NCBI GenBank assembly: GCA_948470475.1
Contig: OX419336.1
Span: forward strand, 6,895,671-6,959,670
DNA: 64,000 nucleotides
From: Galaxea fascicularis
Taxonomy: Eukaryota; Cnidaria; Anthozoa; Scleractinia; Euphylliidae
Direction of reading: 5' to 3'
Below are positions 49,087 to 62,400 of this stretch, in pieces (positions within the stretch are counted from its first letter, which is position 1; every line of letters starts with the position of its first letter). The notes below the pieces were generated by a model. That model was not told where the DNA came from, searched no databases, and saw only the letters and a program-made list of their open reading frames with translations. Made by a program: the position numbers and the translations under genes.

Positions 49087-49487
49087 TCTGATCATTGTAC
49101 GGACTGAATTCAGGTTATGTAGTAAATAAAAATTATGCTGTCCTCTTAGGAGAACACTGATTCATAGTCAGTTAGCTTACCCAAAGACTTCAACAAGCGA
49201 AAGAGGTACGGCTCTACCAGAACTGGTACGTGAGGTGTTCCCCGTGGGTTTATAATATAAGTGGACAGTTAGTATCTTAAGTGGTAGAACAGAGAATTAA
49301 CTCTGAAGTGTAAATTAAAGTGCTACGAGAAACCCATGAGAAACCCACTGGACGTTAGCCCTAGTAAAGGGTATCAGGGAACCACACGAGGCAAAGAAAA
49401 AGTTAGTATCTTAGACTGACACTATGGCGCCGCTTACCTCGGGGTACAGGAAGTGCAAGCAACCTGAGTCAGTTTAAGAAATTGTAA

Positions 49488-49834
49488 GGCCCCGTTCAGA
49501 CTAGGTGCCTGTGCCCGGTTTTCAGGAACGGGCAGTGGTCTGAACATAACTTTTTGTTGGTGCCCGCGCAGAAATCTGAGCACCGTGCTCGGGCACGGGC
49601 ACTTGTCTGAACACGTTTTCATGTGTTCCGTCCCGCGTTTTTTTCCCGTGTTTCCCTACGATGCAATCACAAAAATGGCGGCAATATTGCGAAGTACTTA
49701 GAAAAATAAACCGGGCAATAAGCCTTCTGCACGAGTGTGAACATCCTCGGTCCAGGGCACTGAGGTGTCTAAACAGCGTCCTTTTTAGTGCCCGGGAGTG
49801 GTGCCGCGGAACGGGCACTTGTCTGAATGGGGCC
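49488..49834. mobile_element. MITE with GGCCCCGTTCAGAC ends and TAA duplication
   Basis: A 347-bp element with ends GGCCCCGTTCAGACTAGGTG and its inverse, TAA on both flanks (49485-49487, 49835-49837) and repeated GTGCCCGGG/ACGGGCAC motifs inside. Confidence 0.8.
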
Positions 49835-50474
49835 TAAGACAAGTGGATCTCTTGAGCTTAATTAGCAACGAATTTGGACCTTAATGTTTTCTCTACAGCT
49901 CGTAGAAACAAGGAGTATTTTTAATAGAATAGTATCAGAAGATTTTTCTATCCTTTTTTTTTTTTTTAATAGAATAGCATTGGTATTTTTGTGCAAGTAT
50001 CCTAGAATTTTATCATAATTAATATTTCATGATATTTATTAAGTATTTCCTGTGTCTCCAATTAGCAGGTGTGCTAAAGTACTTTGACACAAATAAAGTT
50101 ATTCAGTTACTGTTGTTGGCAAGTTTTATAAATAATGTCCTCTTTTTGTCATGTAAAATTAGTTAGCAGTCACATCGTCAGTTGGCATCCTCCACTCTCA
50201 AGTGATAACTACATGTCTTAACATGCAGAAAGAATACACCAAAGATGCAAAATGCGAAGACTGTGTGAAAAAACAATCTCTTTAATACTCACTCAAAACA
50301 AGAGAGGATGAAGATACTCTCTTGCTCAAAATCATAGCACGAGAGACGGTCATATTCCCATTTCGACCGGTTTGTTATAGAGGCCGAGGCCGGGGGTCGG
50401 TCGGGGGCTGTCTTCTCTTCAACACCGAAACGAGGTCCTGGGGACGAGGTTGTGGTAAACAGATAATCGTAACT

Positions 50475-53400
50475 ATGGCAACTTATCAAACGCTGTCACT
50501 GAAGAAAAACATGGCGGTTGGTGATGGAGTGGACGAAGCTGTCGATCAGCTGATAAACACAGCTTCTGCCCTCGGAAGAACGACTATCGACCTAAGCAAG
50601 AAAAGGTTAACGCACGTTCCACCAGAGGTGCTAAATCTACAACATCTTGAGGTAAGTTTTACGGCCGTTTTACTTTGACACTTTCCCACGCTTGTCGGAC
50701 GCTGTCTTGTTAACTTGGTTTACTTGGCAACAGAAGTCGATTGGTCGCCGTTTAATTTACAGCGTTGCTCCTTGTTTTGCTTCTTTCAGTTTTTGTATTT
50801 GGAGGGCAATTCTATATCATCGTTACCGGAAGAGTTGTTTGATTGCTTACCAAATTTAAGATGGCTGGATCTCAGGAACAACTGCTTATCAGAGATTCCT
50901 TCCATTATTGGAAAACACAGGTTTGATATTTGACCAGTCCAGTCATTATTTCTCTTAACTTGAAGATTGAGCTCCTTAGTTTTGTATCATCTCTAGTTAG
51001 TAGCTTTATCCAGCTTACGTTTTGCGTTATGCATCAGAAACGTGCTAATAATTATTATCAATGATTAACAAAAGTTAATTGGACATCATTAACATTACTC
51101 TTTCTTAGGTGTTAGTACTGGTTTCCATAAGTTATCAAAAAAAGTCAGGTCACTGTTGTTTTAAAAAAAATCGATGTTCCTTAAACATCCCTCTAACAGT
51201 GATCAGTAAACGGAGTGCAAAAAAGCACACATAGGCTGGCATTTATTTTCTGTTTAAAACAAAACGTTTTGTCTCAACAATTTTTTGTAATGACTTGGAT
51301 TAGAGTGATTTTCAGTTGAGTGTCGTGAAACTAAAACTCAGGCAATTACTCTGACCAATAACAAGAGATGCAGACAGCTCAGTGAACCAATCAGAATTTG
51401 AAGTAATTACATGTAACCAGCCTCAAGAGTGGGAAACTACATGCATGTAAGTCACGATTGGTTTTGGTTTTGTGTTTTCTTTGGTTGAGAAAGTGTTGCA
51501 AGTTTTTTCATCCAATTACAGAGCTCAGAAAAGCAAGACTAAAGCAAACATGAATTACTTTCAACACTCAGTTGAAAACTGCCCTATAGGGACAAAAAAC
51601 AACCTTAAATATTTTTTGGCATCTTTTTCATCGGAAGATGCTGCTTGCTGGATGTTAACGATGACCTGACTGACAATATTGTTTTTCTTTTGCAGAAATT
51701 TGAGAAATCTGTTGCTTGAGGGTAACACATTAGAGTCACTTCCTTTAGAATTAGGTAAGAATGAAATTAATGCTGAACTTAAAATGCCCCTGAAATAATA
51801 GACCATTTTCAGGATAGACAGTCTGAAAATAAATATTTTGAATTTCCTTGTATTAAATGACCATAAAAAGTACCAGAATTTCTATTTTGGGCACAGCCCA
51901 AAGTAATTGTAATCCTTAGGAGTAATACCCCAAAGAGTTATGAGTAGAGCTACAACTTTAAGGGTCTTAAAAACGTATCACAGCCACTCTGTCTGTGGTC
52001 ATTTTAGGTTTTAGTACCCTAGTGGCACCCATCCAAAAAATTTCCCCCTAAAAGGTGCAACAATCATTTTTATAGGGGAGCCCCCCCACCCCCCACCCTC
52101 GCTAAGGATGCCAACTAGGTTGGCTGAGGTGTAATTCACCCTTGTGAAGACAAGTTGTTTCGATTTATCTCATTGTCATGCAGTGGTTTAATTATTGTGG
52201 ATTTCATCTTTGTTAGGTCTACTTAAAAGTTTATCTGGGCTCAATCTCTCTGGTAATCCACTGGAGTTTCCTCCATCATACGTAGTGGAAAGAGGCACAC
52301 AGGTGAGTTTAAGAGTTAAATGATGAGAATTTGACAGGTTGGAATAAAGTTTAGCCAGTATTTATTCAGATGCATCAGACCATTTTTCTTCCTAGATGAT
52401 TGAAGGGTCCTATTTGGATGGAATGTGTTCTGTTCAAATCTTAGAATTGTACTCCTTTCAGTAAAAAAGTCAGACTGACAGATTTCAAGTGATGGGATGA
52501 TTGAATGGGGGCAAAATCAAAACCTCAAAAAATGCCTGGACCAAACATTAACCCTCCAACAAATTACATATCAAATCTCAGAGCTATGTTATTTGTAAAA
52601 CCATGTGACTGGGATATGCACAGTGAATTTTCCTACCCAACAAAATCCCAGAATGGAAATTCCAATCCCCCCCCCAAAAAAAAAAAAAAACCTCTGGAGT
52701 ACCCCCCCCCCCCCCACTTCCAGTGGCAGACAGGGCCTGTCTAACAACCATTTGAAGTCGTGGCGCTCATGTATGTGGTCAAATACAATCATGTAACTGT
52801 ATCTTTACTGGCCTTTACATTCAGGAAGTGCTGAAGTTCCTCAGAGATCAGTATTTACTGCAGATACAAGAAAAAGGAGGAGTGTTGGTTGAAGGTACAA
52901 TTTATGATTTCACAAGTTTGCATTTATGCACCGGGGGGGGGGGGAGGGGTACTCCCCTATAGAAGCTATGTATATGTTGGTATGTGCCGCCCTAAAGGGT
53001 ATGGTTGTTAAGCTGGTTTGGTCTGAAAACAGGCATGGTTTTCAGGGGACCTCAAGCATGTGTAAACATTTTAGTTATTTCAACTCCAAACGTGTAATAG
53101 AGAAAATTAGACAAGTAACCAAAATATATCATTTGAGCTGAATTTGACCAATTCTCAACTTTGGCACTGATGCCAAGCTTAATTATGCTACAACAAAGCC
53201 AGTGGGAAAATTTGGAACTAACCAGGGGCCCGTTTCTCGAAAGTCCCGGTAACTTAACGGCCCCCAAACCATATTTTAAACTCAAAATCTCAATAAAAGT
53301 AGGTAGTGATCTGACGTCTAATGAAGTCCATTTTGTTTCTTTAGCTGATAACTTTACTGTATGATTTTCAAAAATTTTTAAAACTCCCATATGGAATGAA

Positions 53401-56400
53401 AACCAAAACTGCTTAACGGGCCCGGTAATTACCGGGAGCTTCGAGAAACAGCCCCCAGGCCAGGTCTGAAAACAGGTGAGTGTGCTTGAGAAATTATGAG
53501 GCAAATTAATGGTTGGGCATGGACTAAAATCTCAGGGTTTTGGGGCAAGCTTCCTTGTGATGAGGATACTAATACCAGTTTTGTGTCAGACTTATTGATT
53601 TAATTAATTTAACTTACCTTCAGAACGGGATCCTGATTCTTCATCAAGTGAGGAGTTGCTGGTTCATCTACCTCATGAAAGTGAAGCGACATGTAAGTGC
53701 TGTTGATAATCCAGTTTCCTGCACATGAATCTCATTTGTGATATATTTGTGGTTTCAAAGTTGCCCACTAAAAAAAACTCGTGAGCGGGGTTCACATTGA
53801 CCGGTGTTTCTAGGTTATGGCTGTTTAGTGGCTTTGCAACTTGTTACTTCATGATTAATACTACACATCCAAACGTTAACAGTAATCCCTACTACATGTC
53901 AATTTAATTTTGGACAAGAGTTTCATTTCATGCAAAACAACTATTAAATTGCGTTTGCTCATTATGTTTTTTTGTTTGCATGCTATCACAACATTCAGTG
54001 TTCATTTTACAAGAACACCCCACTTGCTAAGCTGTAAAGACTTTTGCCTTTTTGTGGGATATTATTTTGGGTTACATGTAAATAAGTTTTCACTGTTCCT
54101 TTATCTTTGTATAACTTAAAATGCTGAATTAGACTTGCTTTTTATGTTGCTAAAAGCTGAATAAATAACGTTAAAATGGCGCATTTTCTCTGTCCCTGTT
54201 TTACTCTTTACTTTGCTAAACAAGAGTGGGCATGGGGAGGCGCAGTAATATACGCAGGTTTAAAAGTGGATATTGCTTCATTTCCTAAGAATTTACCGTG
54301 ACAGTGTTTGGGTCGCTAATAAATTGAAAAATAACTCCGGGGGGAACTCCTCTACAAAATGACGGTGATGCTCGTCGCACGTTTTATGGGGAACAATTGT
54401 GGGTTGGTCCTGCTAAGGGTGCTAAAACCTACAGTAAAGTGACCGCTGGCAGAATTGTCGGTTATCGCTCTGAAAAATGACAGGTTGTTACCTGGTAGCG
54501 GTTAAAATTACTTTCGGCCACGCCCACAAAACGAGTTTCTGGTACCTTTTAGGGTGGTTTTCAAAACTTTCCGACGAGCACCGCCGTTATTTTTGTACGG
54601 AGGCCCCCCCTGGTTAAATATCTTGGCAGGTTCTTTTGCCACACTCTGCTTAACATAAGTAGGGGTTAGCCGGAGGGGGCAGGAAGAGACGCAAATATAA
54701 AAGTGGATATCAGTCCTGTTCTTCAGCATTTAACGGTGTCGGTCCCAAAAGAACAAAACAGACTGGAACAACCAACTGTATAGCTTGAAAAAATATTTCA
54801 GTTTTCATCTAGTCTGGAAAGAAGAGACAAACGGTTGAATTCGAGAAGAAAACAGAGGTCGAAACTAAACATTCGGACAATGCTCAGGATTTAACTAATT
54901 CCGATAATAAAAGCATTCCAGAAGAAGTTTTGAATGTCTCTGAAAGTTGCTGTAAAGTGCGAGCAAAATGCAAAAAGAAAAAGCTTAAAACGTACTGATA
55001 TCCACTTTTAAATCTGCGTTTCAGGGGTACAAGAGAAAGAGGAACATGTTGAAAATGAGAGAAACGTTAGAGCAGAAAGATTTAAACTGCCACCGATTTT
55101 CCAAGCGGCCGCGAGACAAAAAAATCGAAGTATTGATGAATCAGAGGGTTTGTTAAGAGGACAAAAAGCTCGAACATTTGAGCAGGAAAAGCCGTCCAGG
55201 AGTTTTGTTCATCTGGATGTCGACCGCGGGCAAAAGTCACCGGTGAGGATAATGAAACACGAGGCAAAATCACCAAGGAAAGATGAGTTGTTTCGCGGTG
55301 CCGAGACAAAGGAAGGGCGAGTTCAGCTAAAACCGCTTGAAAAGGTTCGACGTAAAAACGATCGGCGAGAGAAAAACTTGGAAGTTAATTTGAACCTGGA
55401 TAAGGATTTGCAAATTGTGAACACAAATAAGGATTCTAAAAAACCAAAGAGCGAGAAAGTGAGACGAAGAACACGAACGAAGTCAAAAAGTCCTCAAAAG
55501 ATGTTGGCCACAATAGAAATTTCGTCGAGTAACGAAAGTGCAGTTGTGAAGGAAAGTAAATCTTTCGGAGAAGCAGCGCCTGGTGATGAAATAAAGAAAC
55601 GTCAACATCCGAGCCTTGACGGCGGTGGCAGCAAACGGTTGGGATCGTTTACTCTAAGTGAAGGCGACATGGTGGCTATTAAAGTGCCTCAGAAGCTCTA
55701 CATCAAAGGACAGCCTTGTCTTGGTAAAATAACCACGCGTACAGACCACCAAGGCCTGTTGACTGTGCATTACTACACCGGTAGTTATGAGGGCCGCTGG
55801 AGGCCAATGATGAGTCGCACCAGTCCCTACCTTAGAAAGGTAGCAACCGCTGACGTGCTTTGCAAGTTCAGGCTGAATTCGGATGGAAGAATGACGCCGA
55901 TGACTCAACGGAAGTTAAGGACGATTGTCGACGAAGAGCGAAGTGAAAGCGGTGATACCACGTGAGGGCCGACTCGAGATTTTATTGCTTCCTGAGAAAT
56001 GTTTCCCTCGGGGATATAACAATGTCTGGATAAAAGATGGCAAGAATTCCTCAAGTAAAGCACATTCCAAGAAGTCGTCCTCATATAAGCATCTACATCT
56101 AAAGGACTCTGTACTTATAAAATAGAATCATAGAAGTGGGATTTTAAATAATTTCCACTGAGAATAATACCTTTCCGTATGATAACAATTTTCGATAATT
56201 GAAAATCATTTTGTATTCTTCAAATCGTTAATTCAGTATGGAGTGTTTCATTTGACCCTTTCTCAGTTTTTTGTAATTGTGTATACTAGTATGTAACAGT
56301 TACACAATCAGAGGCAATTCCAATATACATAGTTTATTTTAACCCTTTAACTCCCAAGATCTGATTATTGAAACTCCTTTCTAGCTGCTATTCAGTTCCT

Positions 56401-59400
56401 TGTACATTAGTTAAGAGAATTTAGGGTTAAAGCAAGATAATAACCTCTGGCTGATGAGTTTGTCTTTTCTCATCCCCTGTCTGCTGGACAATGAATTGAT
56501 GTCGCTAGGAGAAGTTACAGGGGTAAGAAAGAAAGAAAGAAAGAAAGAAAAAGACGAAAAAGCAAGTAAACAAAGCATTGTAAGACGGAAATAGAATAAA
56601 AAAGAGTTTTTTATCGCGCCAAGCTAAATAATTGGTAAAACCTATTTCATATGTAGAGAGGTCCTCAGAGGATAAACAATCATGGCGACTTGAGCTTGGT
56701 TACAATTATATTTTAATTTTCCGTACTCGGAGATGGACGTTGGAATCCTTAGGCTAATCTCACTTTTTAACTTACAGTCCATACAAATAATTCACCAAGA
56801 TACAAACATACATACATACGTACTTTATTTGATAAGTAGGTTACAAATAAGGCAGCCAAAGGCTGATGTAGACCTACTATATACATATAACTACATAATA
56901 CAAATACTGATAATAAAAAGTTTACAAATATGATATTAAATTAGCATCAGTCAAAAATAAATAAAATCTTTTGATTTCTTTGTAATAAAGACAGCTTCTT
57001 TGTTAAAAGAAAACGCCTCCAAGTCGTCGTGTAATTTTCTAATACTGTTTTTAAAACTGGTTAGGCTATCTGGGACTTAAGCAGTTTTGTTGACAAAGTT
57101 CCAAATGACAGGAAGTCTGTACCATCAGGTATTCCTACCAACTTCAGACTTGGGCCTGGGTGTAGTCATCTGTTTAACGGCACGAAGAGATCTGCTAGAG
57201 GCTTTCTTAGAGAAATGATCCCCAAGCGAAAAGGACAGTTCAAGGCTACACAATATATTTTGTAAAATTAACGATGATGCTATGCCGGTACTTTCGTAAC
57301 AGACGGACTAATGAGAGAATGACTTCTTGGTTATTATCAACCTAACAAAGATGATGAAAGTGCAGAAACATTTTAATATATCAGTTATATTCTGTCATGG
57401 TAATAATTTTCTAGAGATAGAGAATACATCAGCAAAGAAGAATATATGATCATTACATATGTAGATCTATATGCATTCACGGTGAATTAAACCAGACCAG
57501 AAACTGTTCGAATCACGTTACAATACAGAGGACCTGTGATTTGGACCTCGATCAATAAACTAGTCGCAGCACCAGATAATTATTTTTCTTTTAAACAAGT
57601 CTTAGTCAAACATTATAGCAACATTAATAACTAAAGTGTTCTTACTTTGTAATAAGTTTTCCTGCCCATGAAATAAAGTTTTGATTGACTTTCTAACATG
57701 AAAGTAACGGTCTGTTATCCTAACGTACGCGATGGCGAATGATACCTCTAAACTCGTGGGTCTCGTAAACTTTTCATGCGATCTGGAAATCTCGGCAGCC
57801 TTTGCGAAGAGTCTCGAAGTCTCGTTTATAGTGCATTTATTTCGGTCTCGAAGTCTCGCATGTTTGGTCTCGGTCTCGGATTTTCAAACAAGGGTCTCGG
57901 CGTCTCGGCGAGTCTCAGATTTTACCATTTGCTACCACTAATGAAAATAACTGCCAGAAAAAAAATAATTCTGTAAATGATGCACGGTTTCTCATGTTTT
58001 AGAATGTACAGTTTGTGTATCAGTAATTAACACCGTGAGCCAATCTGCAGAACTACCAATAACTTACGCTGTATGTAAAGCGCGAGAAAAATCTGGAAGT
58101 ATAACAAACTGTTATGCACCCTGCAAGTTCAATCACTTTTGAGTAAGACCTAGTGAAGTTAAATATCCGCAATCGTAATCGTAAAAGAGCATTAAAACTC
58201 AGTGTTAATAAATATCGTTATCATTTTCGTAAGCACCGACGTGAGCAACTTCCTAAGCATCGGAATCAGAAAGATTCCTTTTTCTTTCTGTCAAACGAGG
58301 ATACATTGTTGCGGACACATTGTTGCTCATGATGTTTTTTGGGCGCGCAAACGCGCGGGACACAAAATGAATGTTGTGTTCCATGCTGCGCAAACGGGGA
58401 AACATTTGTTGCGGATACAAAATTTGTGTCTGCAACAAATGTTGCGAGCGCGGCAAACGGGGAAACATTTGTGTCGGCAACAATGTGTCCACGTTTGCTA
58501 GGGCCTTTACGATTACGATTGCAGCGCCACTTCCTCGTAAAGACCCTGGCAAAGAAGGACACACTGTTGCCGACACAATTGTTTCCCCGTTTGCCCGCGC
58601 GGAACACAAATTTTGTGTCCTGGACACAAAAAGTGTTTCTGATTTTGTTCAGAAACATCTTGTGTCCACAATAAATGTTTCCCAGTTTGCACAGCATGGA
58701 AACACGAAGAAACATCATGAGCAACAATGTGTCCTCGTTTGCCACGACCTTAACTCTCATACGATTACGATAATGTCGCAAGTCTTAACAAGGCTCTAAT
58801 TGCTTGCAATCTTTTATGTGTTTTTGAAATAAATTTGACTCACTGGACTGAACTGAGACATTTCATTTTTGTGAAACAATTTCGTTCTTGGTTAACAGTC
58901 GCGGGCATTCACACTTCGTTCCACACTCGAGCAACAGACGGAAATAAAAACTCAACAATATTTGTTTCTACGTTGCTTCGATAGCCAAACTTAGACTGCC
59001 ATTTTTCGTTACATTTGCACTTCACAACTGTTCGGTGTGTGCAATGAACTACTCAAATTTTGCATCGAAAATGTAAAATGTACTTTTGTTATGTGTGTAT
59101 TGGTTTCATCCCGACCTTAATTCCAAGCTTACCAACTGGATCTTCAACTCTCAAATGTTTTACTTTTCTCTCTCCTTTCTTGTTGGTTATCAATACAGAT
59201 AAAAAGAACGCAACTTCTGCCCGTCGAAGAGGAAGTAAATCAGACACAAAGCAACTTCCTGTACCAGTCAACTTGCCAGTGACATTCCACCCCCCTCCCT
59301 CACGATCAGATGTATTACGTCGGGAATACGACAGACAAAGGGTAGAACTGCAGTCCAGTGGCGGGGTGACAGTGGATTCACGATCTAGAGAACTTCCTGG

Positions 59401-62400
59401 ACAGGGAAAATCTGTGCCCAGGCAGAAGGAATCCAGTCCTAAATCAGAAACAAGGTAGGGAGGGTTGTTATATAATTCTTTTCTTTTGAAAGCTACGAGA
59501 TTTTCGATCCCCATTCCCTCTTTGTCCAGTTTACCACAGAAAAATTTATCGTGAAGTAGTTGATCGTTAGAGATTTGTTATCGTCGAGTTTAGATCCCAC
59601 GCCTTGAAAAGGGATAGTTTTTCTTAAAAAAATGATGAAAGTCGACGATTCAAAACAGCAACCTCTGTACAACAGCCATTTATTTTTGTCCCTTCGGACG
59701 GCCCATACATTTGCTCTTATTTTAACCTCTCTACAACTGCAACGGCCACTAAAGCACGTCCCAACTGCCAACGGTCAGTTAATGAACGACAATGTATACA
59801 AAACCCCCATCTCTTTCGTAAAAGGCCATGTTGAATGAAGGAACGAATTCAGAAATGAGCTACTTGAGGTGCCTGATATAAGCAAAGAAGACGTCACTGT
59901 TGTGGAAGCCGAACCTGATGCAAACCACATCTCACAAGCTTACGTTTTCATTACCTTTTCCTCATTTCGTTTGGTTATTTTTCTTCTAAACATTAAGCTT
60001 GGTTTCTCTTTTATTGATATGCATTTGGATTTGTTACGTATTTATATGCTACAATAACCATCTTTTTAAAAATAAAAATGTCTTACCCCTCCCACCAGAA
60101 AAACAGGTGTCATATTACACTCCTACTTCCCCATAACGGTCACCTCTCTACAACGGCTATTTTCCCCTGTCCCCAAGGTGGCGGTTAAGGAGAGGTTCGA
60201 CTGTATTGCGATATACCTCGAAAATATGTACTAAAAAGGTGCCTTCCTCCAATTCCTGTTGAAAGCAAGATTTATCACACGGCCTTTTACGGGTCATGGC
60301 GACTTATCACAACGTCACAGTCATGTCATTTTACATTTAAGCTGACGTGGGTTGACTGTGCAACAGCACAGCAAACAAGGCTATGTTCTCTCTTCACAAT
60401 TCATCGGTCGTTCTTGAGGGTGTGTCGACTTGAAAACGTTACAGTAAAATAACTCTTGTTGTAGGCTCTTAAAGAGGGAAAACCGTCCACTGCGATATTC
60501 ATGTTTTCCTCTTTATTTCTGTTTTTAAGTTCCAGGTCCGCTCGGTTCCAGTACGACGCTAACGCCACTCCAAGATTCCCGGATTACGAAGCACGACTGG
60601 CCGAACAGCAGCAACTGGCGGTATTAGCTGTCATGAACGAGAAAGAAGCTCTAATATTACAGAAAAGAAAGTGAGTTTTGACCACGCAGAAAATCTTTGC
60701 GGTTTAATGTTTCTTTTGGCGTTAATTGTTGAAGCCGGATTTTCCATCGAGGGTCGTAATAGGGTAAAACAATTACTTTGACCAATCACGACCGACGTAG
60801 ACAAGGCAATGATCCAATCAGAATTAATAATACTACAGTCGAACCTGTATTAAGCGGCACCGTATTAAGCGGTCACCCTCCATTAAGCGGTCAGTTGTTA
60901 AAGTCCCGAAAATGTCTTCCCTTAATTTCTGTAGTTTTTACCTCTATTAAGCGGTCACCTCTATTAGGCGGTTGCGGCCACCTTCTACTAGGTCCCAACG
61001 GGCTGTTTCTATTGTCTTGACCTGCATTAAACGGTCACTTTGTAAACAAAAATCACTCATGTGATACCAAAATAGCCTGCCAGGTAAGAGAATCCCGTGA
61101 TTATTTTCACAAATCGTTTAAATTGGTGGAAATTGACGTTTATATTTTGCCTGGTCTCAATTAGTGATGAATGTGATATATAAAATGGCGTCCTCCTCGC
61201 TTTCCTGTATTCTGATCAACCTGTATTAAGCAGCCACCCTGTATTTAGCAGTCATTTCGCCAACCCCCAAGGGTGACCGCTAAATACAGGTTCGACTGTA
61301 ATACTAATAATAATACTAATAATAACGATGATTTATTTCTATTGCGCGTGTTTCATAGTAAAATGCTCACACGCGCATTACAGTTCTAAATTCAAATCAA
61401 ATTTTGGTTTTTGGAGAGAGGGGAAAACCGGTGTTCTCGATAGCAGAACAGTCGAATAAGCAGGAATAAGCCATCGAATAAACTATTTATTGTCAATCTG
61501 AAACCATTACAAAATCAAGATGGCCTCTCGGAGGAAAAAAGTACACTGACGCGCCCGGTCCTCAGCAGCAAATCCACAAAAAGGCGGGAAAACGAGTGAT
61601 TTGTTAATAAAATATATACATTTCTTAGATGCGTCTTTAACAACCGGAGTAACCGGAGAAAAACCTCTCGGAGAAGAGTAGAGAACCAACAAACTCAACC
61701 CACTTGTGACGTCGAGACCGGGAATCGAATCCGGGACACATTAATGGAAGGCGAGCGCCCTAACTACCGCGCCAACCATGCTCCCCTAGCACTGGAAGCA
61801 ACTTGATGTTTCCCGTGCCAACTGCGGGAGATGGCGTGCGGCAAATCAAAATCGCTTTTGGTTTTGCTTTATATTAATGAAGGAAGAGGCGCCAGTTTTC
61901 TTACCAATCACACAGCGAAGTGAAGCAATACCAATAACGGATTTAAAAATTCCCTTTCCCCGATAGAGACAAACAGGCCCTAGATGACTGGAGAGAGGAG
62001 ACCAAACTTCTGCGCCAACAAAAACAACGACTTGCCGCCGTAAAGGGTGCACCACCAGGTGAGATATTTGAGTTGGACTTTCTCCTTTGATTTGTTCGGT
62101 AGGTTCCTTGTGCGAGATTTATACACATAAGCTACGTTTTAGTCATGTTTTTTTAACATGGTATAATGCGGCAAAGGGAGCTTTATGCCTGTTTTAAAGA
62201 CAACTCAGTTATTGTGTCTCTTATTTTCGGGGTAGCGGATGACGGACCAGTTGTTGTAAAACCTTGAGCTATCTTATCATGAGACAATGAATAAAATTTG
62301 TTAAAAGCAAGAAAGCAAGCAATAAACAAATCCATTTCAGGCTGTAGAGTTATTGGTGTCGACTAATTCTAGTTCATCTGCTTTTAAGTTGCGGTGAAGG

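Noticed and set aside
53052..53504. 150-codon minus-strand ORF
   Set aside because: Mostly a MITE (53225-53456) and its flanks; no splice context or motif.
54815..55009. 65-codon Lys/Glu-rich frame as an LRRC27-like exon
   Set aside because: Out of phase with the upstream exon (a stop is reached within nine codons) and closed by the inverted repeat with no donor.
58253..58799. Several ORFs over 100 codons on both strands
   Set aside because: Produced by the inverted and tandem motifs of one repetitive element; no domain.
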